40,829 bases of DNA, taken from the NCBI GenBank assembly GCA_964515195.1, contig CAZETK010000027.1, positions 1 to 40,829 on the forward strand, given 5' to 3'. Made by a program: the position numbers and the translations under genes. How positions within the stretch are numbered: the first letter of the stretch is position 1; each line of letters begins with the position of its first letter. Below are positions 1 to 7,994 of this stretch, one piece after another. The notes beneath the pieces were generated by a model. It was not told where the DNA came from. It saw only the letters and a program-made list of their open reading frames with translations, and ran no database searches. The DNA comes from Ga0074139 sp964515195. GTDB lineage: Bacteria > Bdellovibrionota > Bdellovibrionia > Bdellovibrionales > Bdellovibrionaceae.

Positions 1-503
1 CTATAAAGTTTAACGAAAAAGTATGAGACGAAATGGTAAGTCGCGACGACAAAATCCATGAGGTCAGTTTTGGAGTACCACTCAAGGAACTTAATGACGA
101 CCACCAACAACAAGCTGCAAATCATGGCGAATAACGTAACCACGAATACGAGCGTGGCGACCAGGTAGGACAAGTCAGGTGGCTTTTTGTTGAGAAATAC
201 GTACTCGAATAATCCGCGATTTAATTGTGTTTCCGAAATGAATTTGATGTAAGCGTCCGAAATCTTAAAACCAAGAGATGCAACTGTATGAAACGCACCT
301 GCGACGATAGGTTGGGCAAAGTCGCTATCGAACACATAAATGATTATCGTAGATAAAATGAATGAGGCCAGCACCTGAAATGTTCTTCCGCCATAGGATC
401 TGGAAGTAGAGAAGCAAAATTTAGCTAGGATTTGAATGAAGATGAAGCCTGGCAAGCCGAACAGTGCAGCCAGAAGTAAATTTCCTGCTTTTAATTCATC
501 CAC
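1..503 (-). CDS. Hypothetical membrane protein, 3' end cut by window edge
   Basis: The minus strand is open from a GTG at 501-503 through base 1 with no stop, so at least 167 residues are present and the C-terminus lies outside the window. An in-frame TAA directly precedes the GTG, so this is the first possible start; the Shine-Dalgarno is poor. The translation begins VDELKAGNLLLAALFGLPG and has hydrophobic segments at about residues 8-27, 45-60 and 108-135, so it is probably a multi-pass inner-membrane protein. It starts 5 nt after the stop of the small gene at 509-772 and is probably cotranscribed with it. I recognise no family. It is likely cargo of the integrated element. Confidence 0.6.
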   Translation of the reverse strand, partial: MDELKAGNLLLAALFGLPGFIFIQILAKFCFSTSRSYGGRTFQVLASFILSTIIIYVFDSDFAQPIVAGAFHTVASLGFKISDAYIKFISETQLNRGLFEYVFLNKKPPDLSYLVATLVFVVTLFAMICSLLLVVVIKFLEWYSKTDLMDFVVATYHFVSYFFVKLY

Positions 504-508
504 TTAGG

Positions 509-772
509 TTATTTTGCGGGAGCGCGCTTCGGAGTCTTCGGAGCAACTATATTCCAGTTGCCCTTAAGTTGACCGAGGTGGGTTGTGCTATATCCACTAT
601 CAACATCCGGATCAACGACTCGTCGGCTGCGAAACAAGTCCCCCACGTCAGTTGTGGCTACGGCGATAACCTCTGACGCTTTCTCAAGAACGCGGGTGTA
701 AATTGAAGTAGTTTTGTTGTTTTCCAGTTTTTCAGTTTGCATTACGGTCTGTTTTTCATCACGTTTTTTCAT
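509..772 (-). CDS. Small hypothetical protein upstream of the membrane protein
   Basis: An 87-residue protein beginning MKKRDEKQTVMQTEKLENN. The frame can be extended upstream to 865, but the ATG at 770-772 is preceded by a GGGTGA-type Shine-Dalgarno at a usual distance, and the upstream extension would run into the operator-like repeats, so the shorter form is preferred. It is charged and hydrophilic, with no signal peptide, membrane segment or recognisable motif, and has a basic Pro/Lys-rich tail. It is divergent from the XRE gene at 912, sharing a 139-bp intergenic region, and lies directly upstream of the truncated membrane-protein gene. The function is unknown. Confidence 0.5.
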   Translation of the reverse strand: MKKRDEKQTVMQTEKLENNKTTSIYTRVLEKASEVIAVATTDVGDLFRSRRVVDPDVDSGYSTTHLGQLKGNWNIVAPKTPKRAPAK

Positions 773-840
773 GTTTGTCACCCGCTTCCTAGATAGACAT
801 CCATACTGTTCTTTTCGGTATAAAGCCTTACCGTCACGAC

Positions 841-899
841 TAGAAATCTGCAAATTTCTAGCCATTGGCCTATGCCTTTATTTAGGCATAGCTTATGCC
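841..899. promoter_or_regulatory. Divergent promoter region with palindromes (candidate operators)
   Basis: Between the divergent genes at 772 and 912 there is a perfect 7-bp inverted repeat TAGAAAT/ATTTCTA (841-847 and 854-860). It is followed by CTATGCC (870-876), GGCATAG (885-891) and TTATGCC (893-899), three copies of one half-site in alternating orientation. These are plausible binding sites for the XRE protein encoded immediately to the right. Two more GGCATAAT copies lie inside that gene at 993-1000 and 1014-1021. The operator role is inferred. Confidence 0.5.
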
Positions 900-911
900 G
901 ATAGTGTATCA

Positions 912-1292
912 ATGGCTGAGGAAAGTTCAAATAAAATACGAATTATCAATAGTTTATTGGCTTATATTAAGTCAGAAAGCCTAGATTCAGACGGCATAAT
1001 CCTCGTCAAAGAAGGCATAATTCGGCAGATTCTCGACAGAATCCCTGATGATGCAATAGGAAAAGTTGACTTGTCTGGTAGTGATTCGGCCCCAGATATT
1101 GATGACCCCAAGTTTAAGGGGTGGATGATTCAGCAACGCGAAGCGAGAGGCTGGGGCCAATCGGAACTCGCGCGCCAGGCTGGCATCCGCCCGGAACAGA
1201 TAAATCGGTACGAAAAGAATCAGAAGCCACTAAATGCTCAACATCGTACGAAAATCAGAACACTCTTTTTAGGTAATACTGATGGAGAGTAA
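912..1292 (+). CDS. XRE-family HTH transcriptional regulator
   Basis: A 126-residue protein starting at ATG 912; the frame is open further upstream, but that region contains the operator-like repeats. The C-terminal half (about residues 70-115) is a Cro/C1-type helix-turn-helix: WMIQQREARGWGQSELARQ followed by AGIRPEQINRYEKNQKP. The N-terminal part (about 60 residues) is an unassigned helical region that may serve dimerisation. There is no clear Shine-Dalgarno. It is divergent from the small gene at 509-772 and convergent with hsdM, whose stop lies 17 nt away. It is probably an autoregulator and a regulator of the left part of the element through the GGCATAR sites. Family assignment is firm; targets are inferred. 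Confidence 0.75.
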   Translation: MAEESSNKIRIINSLLAYIKSESLDSDGIILVKEGIIRQILDRIPDDAIGKVDLSGSDSAPDIDDPKFKGWMIQQREARGWGQSELARQAGIRPEQINRYEKNQKPLNAQHRTKIRTLFLGNTDGE

Positions 1293-1309
1293 CGGAAGTA
1301 GCTGTTCTT

Positions 1310-2770
1310 TCACTTTTCATCCCGCAGCTCATCTACTAACTCATCAACGCTATTCATTGCCTGTGCGAGCAAAGCCTTGATTTCCAGCGCGTACTCCTCT
1401 GGCTCCCGCAATTCAACTTCTTCAGACTTATGGGGCGTGTAGTTTCCTGCGGAAAGGTTGCAACCAGATGCGAGGATCTTATCAACAGATGCGACCCAGC
1501 TTCGCTCAGTTTCCGACCGCTTCTTAAATAACTTAAGCAGCTCATCAAAATGCTGCTCACTGATTCCAGACTTCTTTGTTAAACGCTTTGATTCTTCTAA
1601 CGGAACCTCATAGAACCAGACATCTTTGGTCCTCTTCGTCTTATCAAAAAAGATGACTGATGTTTTCACCGCGCTGTATGGCAAGAATACGCCAGGCGGT
1701 AGGCTGACCACTGTGTGTAGGTTACAGTCAGTTATCAACTTTTTCTTTACTTCCTGATAAGCCGAATTGGTTTGAAATAGAACTCCTTCGGGGACAATCA
1801 ATGCTGCACGGCCACCACTTTTCAACGTCTTTTCGATGTGCTGGAGGAATAGAAGTTCTGTAGCTCCTGATTCAACTGGAAAGTTTTTTTGAATCAGAGT
1901 CTGTTCTTTGCCGCCAAAGGGTGGATTCGCCAGGATAATGTCATACTTGTCACGATCATCAATTTGCCGGATGTCGTCTTGTAGCGTGTTCTTTTTTTCA
2001 ATTCGGGGATAATCAAGACCATGAAGTGTGAGGTTCATCAAGCAAAGTACAAACGGAAGTGGGGTCTTTTCCTTGCCATAAAAGGTTCTGTTATTCAGAA
2101 TTTTTCGGCTTTCAGTCGTCTTTGCCTTTGGCTCAAGATACAGGTGTGCTTGAGCTAGAAAGCCTCCAGTGCCACAGGCGGGGTCATAGATGGTCTCTCC
2201 AATTTTGGGATCAATCATCTTCACCATCGTCTTAATTAACGGGCGAGGAGTGTAGTACTCACCAGCATTACCGCCACCCTCACCCATATTTCGTAGTAGG
2301 TCTTCATAGATATGCGACAGTGCAAAGGCTTCCTCGCCGACATTGAAGTGGATGTTCTGAATCTTTTCAATTACGTCCCTCAACAGAAAACCTGAGTTCA
2401 CTCGGTTTTGAGTATTCTTGAAGATTGCAGAGATGATGTCTCTTGGATCTCCTTCCTTACTGCCCTTTAGTTCTGCCAAATATGGGATCAACTCTTCATT
2501 GATCCACTTAGTAAGTTCTTTTCCAGTTTTACCCTTCTTTGTGTCCGTCCATACGGCCCATTGAAACTCCTTTTTTATAAGAGGGTGGTATTCGTCACCC
2601 TGTAACTTTGCCTGTGATGCACGTTCTATTTCTTTGTCGTCGAAGAACTTGAGGTACAGCAGCCAAGATAATGCTTCGGTGTATTGCCAAGCACCTGTAA
2701 TTCCGTCGTCAGTTCTTAGAATGTCGCAGCACTGATTGATAATGTTGGTTAGCTGGGACTTTGAAGTCAT
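1310..2770 (-). CDS. hsdM: Type I restriction-modification system, DNA methyltransferase subunit HsdM
   Basis: 486 residues, a usual length for HsdM. It transfers a methyl group from S-adenosylmethionine to N6 of adenine in the target chosen by HsdS, and forms the M2S core of the type I complex. The N-terminal helical domain (about 1-150) is followed by the SAM motif I DPACGTGGF (196-204) and the catalytic motif IV NPPF (282-285). The ATG is preceded by AGGA and overlaps the hsdS stop as ATGA, indicating translational coupling. It is the last gene of the leftward hsd operon and ends 17 nt from the stop of the XRE gene. No truncation is visible. Confidence 0.96.
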   Translation of the reverse strand: MTSKSQLTNIINQCCDILRTDDGITGAWQYTEALSWLLYLKFFDDKEIERASQAKLQGDEYHPLIKKEFQWAVWTDTKKGKTGKELTKWINEELIPYLAELKGSKEGDPRDIISAIFKNTQNRVNSGFLLRDVIEKIQNIHFNVGEEAFALSHIYEDLLRNMGEGGGNAGEYYTPRPLIKTMVKMIDPKIGETIYDPACGTGGFLAQAHLYLEPKAKTTESRKILNNRTFYGKEKTPLPFVLCLMNLTLHGLDYPRIEKKNTLQDDIRQIDDRDKYDIILANPPFGGKEQTLIQKNFPVESGATELLFLQHIEKTLKSGGRAALIVPEGVLFQTNSAYQEVKKKLITDCNLHTVVSLPPGVFLPYSAVKTSVIFFDKTKRTKDVWFYEVPLEESKRLTKKSGISEQHFDELLKLFKKRSETERSWVASVDKILASGCNLSAGNYTPHKSEEVELREPEEYALEIKALLAQAMNSVDELVDELRDEK

Positions 2771-4230
2771 TTTTTCTTCCTGTGACCGGATCTTATTTTC
2801 GGTTGTTCACCATTCTGAGCTTTAGCAAAATCAATAATCTGCCTTACCAAGTCGTGACCAGTGCCTTCAGATTCATCTTGGGGTGAAAGTTTGCCAGTAA
2901 AAGCCCGTGAAAGGATGCTGGAGGACAAAATGCTTTTCAGATGAAGTATTTTTTGTAACGTCAATTTATTTTGATCGATTTGAGTAAGCAATTGATCAAG
3001 CAGTTTAGCTATTCGCAATTGTTCTTCTTTGGGTGGTATTGGAACTGCGAAAGACTTTAACCTGTCAAAATCAATGCTTTCAACTGTTGCTCCTTTTTTC
3101 GAACAGGTTCGCAGTATTTCAAACTCAAAGGCCTTAAAGAAATAAAAAAAGTATCTAGGTTCAAGCTCAGGCCCTGGGACTACCACCTTAATATCCTGAT
3201 TAACCGTTGATGGTTCAGCCAGACTTGCAACTGGTAACGAATGTCTTAAGATGCCACTCCTTGTGACTAGCAAAATTGCGTGCGGAGGATAAAGTTTAAT
3301 GTTGGAAGCGTCGAGTGCCGTTTTTGTGATCTTGTCTTCAGAGGTGACGAGAATATCAGTCTTGACATCTTTTGGGCTAATCCAATTGATTGCACCATCC
3401 CTCCAAAATTTGACATTTGCTTTGCTCGGCGTAATACCACCACCCCATTCGCCAATTTCTGCTAACGTAACCCACTCCCATGAGTTGGGAGTTTCGTAGG
3501 GTTGCTCAGGAGGGGATTTAATTGCCCCTTTCTTTTTACCTTTGGTTGGTTCATTTCGTTCGACTTTAATTCGCTTGAGAAGTTCAGATGCGGGTTCATC
3601 GTGGGGATCTTGCGTTACGAGCTGACCTCTGAAGGCCTTTCGCAAAAGTGCCGCCCTATACTTGCTAATAAGACACTCGGCCTTGCTCACGCGATCATCA
3701 ATAATTTGTATCTTTGATTGTATGCTCTCAATTTTCGTTACGATTCGAGCTTGCTCTACCAAGGGTGGCAAAGGGATCTTGATATTTTTCAAAGTCTCGG
3801 AATTTACGTTTGGCTGTGCTGCGCCTTTTGCTCCCTCTCGGATCATTTTCCAATAAGCTGACGATTTCAAAAATAGTTCAACGTAGCGAGACGATCTAAT
3901 CAATTCGTTTGGACAAAGGCGAATTAAATAGCTAGCGAAAATTGTGTTCTCCGGTGGATCTATAACTCGAAAGGACTTGCCGACTGTGCCACCTGTTCTT
4001 GCGATTAAAATATCGCCATCTTGTAAAATGTATTTGTTTCCCTCGTTAATAGATAAATTGCAGAAGGGAACATCATCCCAATTAACACCTGAATCGGTAA
4101 TGTCAGTAATTCTTAATAACCTAAGTTTTCCCGATTTTTTTGCTGAGGCCGTTGCGCCGTACTGAACTTTATCCACAATATCGCCCAACGTAGATGATGC
4201 CCAACTCTCAGGGATCTGCTTCTTAGACAT
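2767..4230 (-). CDS. hsdS: Type I restriction-modification system, specificity subunit HsdS
   Basis: 487 residues from ATG 4230 (MSKKQIPESWAS), which has a GAGG 6 nt upstream; the frame can be extended to 4263, but that is less likely. It has the two-fold layout of HsdS: the first target-recognition domain starts at PESWASSTLGDIV, a central conserved helix follows PLPPLVEQARI, a second recognition domain starts at PNSWEWVTLAEIG, and a distal conserved helix follows PIPPKEEQLRI. Each recognition domain reads one half of a bipartite DNA site. The start overlaps the 142-residue gene by 8 nt and the end overlaps hsdM by 4 nt. The target sequence cannot be read from the protein. Confidence 0.94.
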   Translation of the reverse strand: MSKKQIPESWASSTLGDIVDKVQYGATASAKKSGKLRLLRITDITDSGVNWDDVPFCNLSINEGNKYILQDGDILIARTGGTVGKSFRVIDPPENTIFASYLIRLCPNELIRSSRYVELFLKSSAYWKMIREGAKGAAQPNVNSETLKNIKIPLPPLVEQARIVTKIESIQSKIQIIDDRVSKAECLISKYRAALLRKAFRGQLVTQDPHDEPASELLKRIKVERNEPTKGKKKGAIKSPPEQPYETPNSWEWVTLAEIGEWGGGITPSKANVKFWRDGAINWISPKDVKTDILVTSEDKITKTALDASNIKLYPPHAILLVTRSGILRHSLPVASLAEPSTVNQDIKVVVPGPELEPRYFFYFFKAFEFEILRTCSKKGATVESIDFDRLKSFAVPIPPKEEQLRIAKLLDQLLTQIDQNKLTLQKILHLKSILSSSILSRAFTGKLSPQDESEGTGHDLVRQIIDFAKAQNGEQPKIRSGHRKKK

Positions 4231-4651
4231 CAAGCCCTCGTAAATCTGAACTGCCAAAGCCAACTTCTATCAATGCTGTTACATCGTCAGAATGATCAAT
4301 TTGCTCTTTCTCGCAGTATTCCTTGATGAAACTGAGATCAATACCATCAATGACCATGTCCTTCGCTGCTTGCTCTCTGCGCTTGGGTGAGGAAAAGGCT
4401 ATTCGTAACTCTTCTGGAGATTGAAAGAGATCGCGGATTTTTTGCTTCTGTTGGTTTATCAATAACGTCGCACTGACTTGATCTTCTTCGCCGTAGATGT
4501 CCTCGAACTCAACACCTGCTAATTTCGCCTTGCCAATCGCTATGGTCTCTTCGTCCAACTCCAATATCTCATCTGGGTGAGGTTTTATTTCTACAGTAGG
4601 TACTGATGTTTGGATGTGAACAACTTTGTTCTTATCTTTCTCAATACTCAT
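4223..4651 (-). CDS. Small protein resembling the C-terminal helical module of EcoEI-type HsdR
   Basis: 142 residues, sandwiched between hsdR and hsdS with overlaps of 4 nt and 8 nt, so it is translated as part of the hsd operon. By eye, its last third (SPKRREQ... to ...ALIEVGFGSSD, about residues 87-135) aligns with residues of the HsdR C-terminal region (KQRRQFLESE... to ...VLANMVYGSR). Shared features are the RR pair, the G 11 residues later, a spaced acidic D, and the closing (F/Y)GS. In EcoEI-type R subunits this region is thought to contact the methyltransferase. The first 60 residues are acidic and unassigned. It might be an assembly or regulatory factor of the R-M complex; this role is inferred. 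Confidence 0.75.
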   Translation of the reverse strand: MSIEKDKNKVVHIQTSVPTVEIKPHPDEILELDEETIAIGKAKLAGVEFEDIYGEEDQVSATLLINQQKQKIRDLFQSPEELRIAFSSPKRREQAAKDMVIDGIDLSFIKEYCEKEQIDHSDDVTALIEVGFGSSDLRGLDV

Positions 4652-7155
4652 GCAACGACCCTCACGTCATAAAGGGCGTTTTGAATGTCGGTGACTATTT
4701 TTTGAAGGGCATCTGAACCGCCAGCCGCTTTCTGAATATCAGAAAAACTTCCGTGCTCTCGCATTGTAGCGGTTTGCCAGAACTCCTTGGTGACAGAGAA
4801 CGAGTCAAAGCCAGAGTCTTGATAGACTTTGAGCATGGAGTTTATAAGTTTCCCTTGTTGTTCGTTGGCTCCTCGGAATACATCTGGTCGAACAGACTTC
4901 GCCTTTTCAGTTCGGTCGAACTTGGTAAGGAATCTTGAACCATAGACCATATTTGCAAGAACGTCGTATAGATCGACTTCTGAAATTTGATACTTAGAAG
5001 AAAATATGTTTTCTAGGGCATGGATTTGCAGACCAAGTTCGGAGGCTTCGGATTCAAGAAATTGTCTTCGTTGTTTAATATCGCGCCAAACCTGATTGAA
5101 AGTTTCAATGTCTTTGAACTTCTGCAAGAACAGCTCAGATTGAAAGATTGTGAACTTTTCTGCTGATAAGGGTTTGCCATCTGGACCAGTGTAGCTGACA
5201 GATTCAGCCGCCATATTAACTTGGCCGCGTAGAAATTCCTCACTCATGCGATAGCGCATCTGCCGAACTCTTTCTTCGTCGTCCTCGTCAAAGATACCAT
5301 TTGAAGCATCTACTTCTTCATTGCTGGCGACTGGAACATGATCGTCCGGCTGAATAGCTTCTTGAGATTCGGCATCTTGCGATTCAACATCGGAAGGTGA
5401 GTCAACGTCGATACCACCCTCATCAATGACTTCCACAGGATCGTCGTCCCACTGAGGATCATAGAACAGTTGAGTAGAATGGTTTGCGTATTCAAGAATA
5501 AAGAAGCCGAGTTTCTCTTTGGCCTTGTTAGGATGTGGATAAACTCTAGTTCCGCGTCCGATGATTTGCTTGAACTCAACAATGGAGCCTACGTTACGAA
5601 AGATAACAACATTCTTGATGTTCTGAATGTCCACGCCCGTCGTCAGTAGCTTGGAAGTCGTGACCACTATCGGGTGTTGAGATTCGAGGTTTTTGAAGTC
5701 TTCAAGATGAGGGTACTTGCCGCTATTGTCTTTGTCGTTCCCAGTAATCCGAACAGCAAAAGGTCGATTAAACTCCAGCTTGTACTTTTCATTATATTTA
5801 TTGAAGGCTTCTTGAGTAAATTTAGCCATGTCAGCCGCGTGTTTTTGATCAACACAGAAGACAATGGTTTTGCCCGTAATATCTGTTTCCCACAAATGTC
5901 GAAGCAGATGGTAGGCGAAGGCTCTGGTTCTCTGGGGGATTGAGAGTTCGCGCTCGAAGTCTGGTGTTAGATAGTCTTTCACTTCAAGGTTGCGACCAGT
6001 CACATCTTGAATACCAGTATGTTCGGGTCGGTATCCAAGCGCATCTATGTTGGAAGTCACACGCTTGATTATGTATGGACTTAGAAAACCATCTTCAATC
6101 CCATCTCGAAGCGAGTAATTTACAATGGGGTCGCCAAAATACGCATAGGTGTCGTGGCTTTCACCTCTCTTAGGTGTGGCCGTCAGGCCAACTTGAACCG
6201 CCTTCTTAAAGTATTCAAGAAGTCTGAACCATGAACCCTGTTGGTTTGCTGCCCCTCTGTGTGCTTCATCAATCACAATCAAATCGAAAAAGTCAGGATC
6301 AAACTCTTTGTAACGATCTGGGCGACCGGATTCATTTCCTTCGTCGTCCACTCCAACGAGAGACTGGTAGATACCAAAGTACACAGCTCGTCCTTGAGGG
6401 AAGGACTCGTCGTTAGGAGACATTCTGTAGCAAGAGTCTTTGTCAAAGGCGTTATCGAAATCCTTGTAAGCTTGATCGGCCAATAGATTTCTATCGACGA
6501 TGAAGAGTATTCGCTTTGAGATACCTGACTTCCAAAGTTTGTAAACGAGTTGCAGTGAAGTAAAGGTCTTTCCCGTACCAGTTGCTTGCGTGATCAGGAT
6601 GCGTCTTTTGTTTTTAACAATTGCATCAACAGCTCGATTGACAGCAGTCTCTTGATAGTAACGTGGCTTTCTTCTTTTGCCGATCTGAGATTCATCATAG
6701 AAGTCCTGAAGAAGTGCTGACACCTTTTCCTTAGTTGGTTGAATGTTGGAGTGGTCAAGCCACATCTTCCACAGTTCGTCCGGCGAATGAAACCGATCTA
6801 CGGACATTTGAGTGTTCTTCTTGAGATCAAAGAACTCTATTTCATGTCCATTGGTAGCATAGGCAAACCAGAGGCCAAGTTTTTGTGCATATTCTTTAGC
6901 TTGGGCTGCGCCTTCCAGATGACTGTCCGACTCTTTTTTTGCTTCTACGACAGCAATAGCCTTTGCTGGTCGATAGCGAAGTAGGTAGTCGGCCTTCTTA
7001 GGAGTTCCACGCCTTCCGACTCGTCCGTCGAAGTGGATCCGGCCGTCCGTGATTTGGTACTCCCATTCCACCTGCCATTCGTGATCGTCCCATCCAGCAT
7101 CTTTAAGTTTAGGGTCGATGAGTTCTTTTCTGGTGCGAGCTTCACTTCTTGACAT
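4648..7155 (-). CDS. hsdR: Type I restriction-modification system, restriction and translocase subunit HsdR (EcoEI-like)
   Basis: 835 residues, matching the shorter type IB (EcoEI-like) R subunits. The N-terminal nuclease shows D56 and E71-x-K73 (VVEAKKE), the PD-(D/E)XK signature. The SF2 translocase has Walker A ATGTGKT (191-197), DEAH (296-299), the GLTATP motif III, and IIGRGTRVY for motif VI. A charged linker (about 580-650) leads to the EcoEI-type C-terminal region. The protein translocates and cleaves DNA lacking host methylation when bound to HsdS and HsdM. Its ATG overlaps the stop of the upstream RHH gene by one base (TAATG), and its end overlaps the 142-residue gene by 4 nt. It appears intact. 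Confidence 0.95.
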   Translation of the reverse strand: MSRSEARTRKELIDPKLKDAGWDDHEWQVEWEYQITDGRIHFDGRVGRRGTPKKADYLLRYRPAKAIAVVEAKKESDSHLEGAAQAKEYAQKLGLWFAYATNGHEIEFFDLKKNTQMSVDRFHSPDELWKMWLDHSNIQPTKEKVSALLQDFYDESQIGKRRKPRYYQETAVNRAVDAIVKNKRRILITQATGTGKTFTSLQLVYKLWKSGISKRILFIVDRNLLADQAYKDFDNAFDKDSCYRMSPNDESFPQGRAVYFGIYQSLVGVDDEGNESGRPDRYKEFDPDFFDLIVIDEAHRGAANQQGSWFRLLEYFKKAVQVGLTATPKRGESHDTYAYFGDPIVNYSLRDGIEDGFLSPYIIKRVTSNIDALGYRPEHTGIQDVTGRNLEVKDYLTPDFERELSIPQRTRAFAYHLLRHLWETDITGKTIVFCVDQKHAADMAKFTQEAFNKYNEKYKLEFNRPFAVRITGNDKDNSGKYPHLEDFKNLESQHPIVVTTSKLLTTGVDIQNIKNVVIFRNVGSIVEFKQIIGRGTRVYPHPNKAKEKLGFFILEYANHSTQLFYDPQWDDDPVEVIDEGGIDVDSPSDVESQDAESQEAIQPDDHVPVASNEEVDASNGIFDEDDEERVRQMRYRMSEEFLRGQVNMAAESVSYTGPDGKPLSAEKFTIFQSELFLQKFKDIETFNQVWRDIKQRRQFLESEASELGLQIHALENIFSSKYQISEVDLYDVLANMVYGSRFLTKFDRTEKAKSVRPDVFRGANEQQGKLINSMLKVYQDSGFDSFSVTKEFWQTATMREHGSFSDIQKAAGGSDALQKIVTDIQNALYDVRVVA

Positions 7156-7358
7156 TATTTGCCTCGCTTCGGTTGCTGGAATGACTGACTGTAATCATCA
7201 AGAATTGCGGCTGACAGCGTGGAGACTGTCACCTTTCGAGCTTTGGCTTCTTTTTCAAGAAAGAGTTTTGTCTCTTTTTTTACCCTTGTGGAAAGGGGGA
7301 CTCGCTCATTGGCATCGCCAACAAGTTGATCCAAAGACTTGTACGAGGCTTTCTTCAT
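7155..7358 (-). CDS. Small ribbon-helix-helix protein, first gene of the hsd operon
   Basis: 67 residues with a ribbon-helix-helix pattern: a strand RVPLSTRV (19-26), helix KKETKLFLEKEAKARKV, and helix TVSTLSAAILDDYS. RHH proteins of this size are typically operator-binding dimers, often autoregulators. An AAGG lies at a usual distance before the ATG. It is the first gene before hsdR, with a one-base overlap, so it is positioned to control expression of the R-M system. A candidate operator (TGCAAA/TTTGCA arms with two TACAT copies 11 bp apart) lies about 55-85 bp upstream of its start. It could alternatively be an antitoxin-like protein, but no toxin gene is adjacent. Confidence 0.7.
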   Translation of the reverse strand: MKKASYKSLDQLVGDANERVPLSTRVKKETKLFLEKEAKARKVTVSTLSAAILDDYSQSFQQPKRGK

Positions 7359-7698
7359 GCTGTGTTACCTTGATGTTGTTACTTCATTTAATGGTACTGA
7401 TAAATGTCTGCAATGCAAATACATAACGTATACATTTTGCATTTTAATTGTATTGAATTGGTATTTACTGCCCAATTTATGAGCGTGGCGAAAAACTTGA
7501 CATGTCTGATGCCAAGTTCTCAGCTCACCGATAATACTTGACCCGCCCTTGCTCTGGACCAATATCCACCTCAATCATTTTCGAGAAGTCGAAAGGGTAT
7601 AGGGAAAAATACTGTGAAAGTTACGCGATCAGGTAAAAGCTATTCGAGAAGTAGGAAATCTATAGAGCGCGTTATTTGTTTTCCCGAAATAGATTTGG
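7359..7698. promoter_or_regulatory. Divergent intergenic region between the hsd operon and the HTH/nuclease cassette
   Basis: This 340-bp stretch separates leftward and rightward operons. On the left, TGCAAA (7414-7419) and TTTGCA (7436-7441) flank direct repeats TACAT at 7420-7424 and 7431-7435, a candidate operator for the RHH protein. In the middle, TTGACATGTCTGAT (7497-7510), CGATAAT (7529-7535), TTGACCC (7538-7544) and TTGCTCTGG (7549-7557) form a module repeated upstream of the HTH gene at 11,087. The rightmost part contains a possible 53-codon reading frame starting at 7614. Promoter positions are not proven. Confidence 0.55.
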
Positions 7699-7775
7699 AT
7701 GAAGTTAGGCGCGATTATAGAAGCTCAATGCGACAGGAAGGGTTGGTCCCTCAGTCGTTTGGCAAAAGAATCTAA
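7614..7775 (+). CDS. Possible 53-residue leader protein overlapping the HTH gene (uncertain)
   Basis: A GTG at 7614, preceded by AGGG about 9 nt upstream, opens a 53-codon frame (VKVTRSGKSYSRSRKSIERV and on) ending at TAA 7773-7775. It overlaps the first 77 nt of the HTH gene at 7699 in another frame. The N-terminal part has plausible codon use and is strongly basic. The C-terminal part is forced by the overlapping gene. It might be a leader peptide coupling translation of the HTH gene, which itself has no good Shine-Dalgarno. It may equally be chance. Confidence 0.2.
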   Translation: MKVTRSGKSYSRSRKSIERVICFPEIDLDEVRRDYRSSMRQEGLVPQSFGKRI

Positions 7776-7992
7776 GGTTCCAGTTACGACCCTGCACGGT
7801 TGGGTCAGTGGCCGTTCACGCCCAGACATCAAGCAACTCAAGAAAGTTTCAGAGGCACTCAAGGTTTCTATTCATCAGCTTTGCTTTGGCGAGCCAGATC
7901 CCCATGAACCACTTGGCGAAGAAATCCTGAAGGAACTATTTTCTGGCGATCTCCGAGTAACAATCCATAAAATCGAACGAAGCCGGAAGTAG
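7699..7992 (+). CDS. XRE-family HTH regulator, first gene of the nuclease/RarA-tail/recombinase cassette
   Basis: 97 residues. Residues about 5-62 form a Cro/C1-type HTH: IIEAQCDRKGWSLSRLAKES, then KVPVTTLHGWVSGRSRPD, then a regular helical end. The C-terminal 30 residues are unassigned. The gene ends 2 nt before the ATG of the nuclease-like gene at 7995, so the two are surely one transcript. In size and position it resembles controller proteins of restriction systems, but no methyltransferase accompanies this pair. Its upstream region shares a composite motif with that of the HTH gene at 11,087, suggesting common control. A Shine-Dalgarno is not obvious. Confidence 0.75.
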   Translation: MKLGAIIEAQCDRKGWSLSRLAKESKVPVTTLHGWVSGRSRPDIKQLKKVSEALKVSIHQLCFGEPDPHEPLGEEILKELFSGDLRVTIHKIERSRK

Positions 7993-7994
7993 AT

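Noticed and set aside
464..676. Rightward 70-codon frame
   Set aside because: Antisense to two leftward genes with better starts; no plausible start signal.
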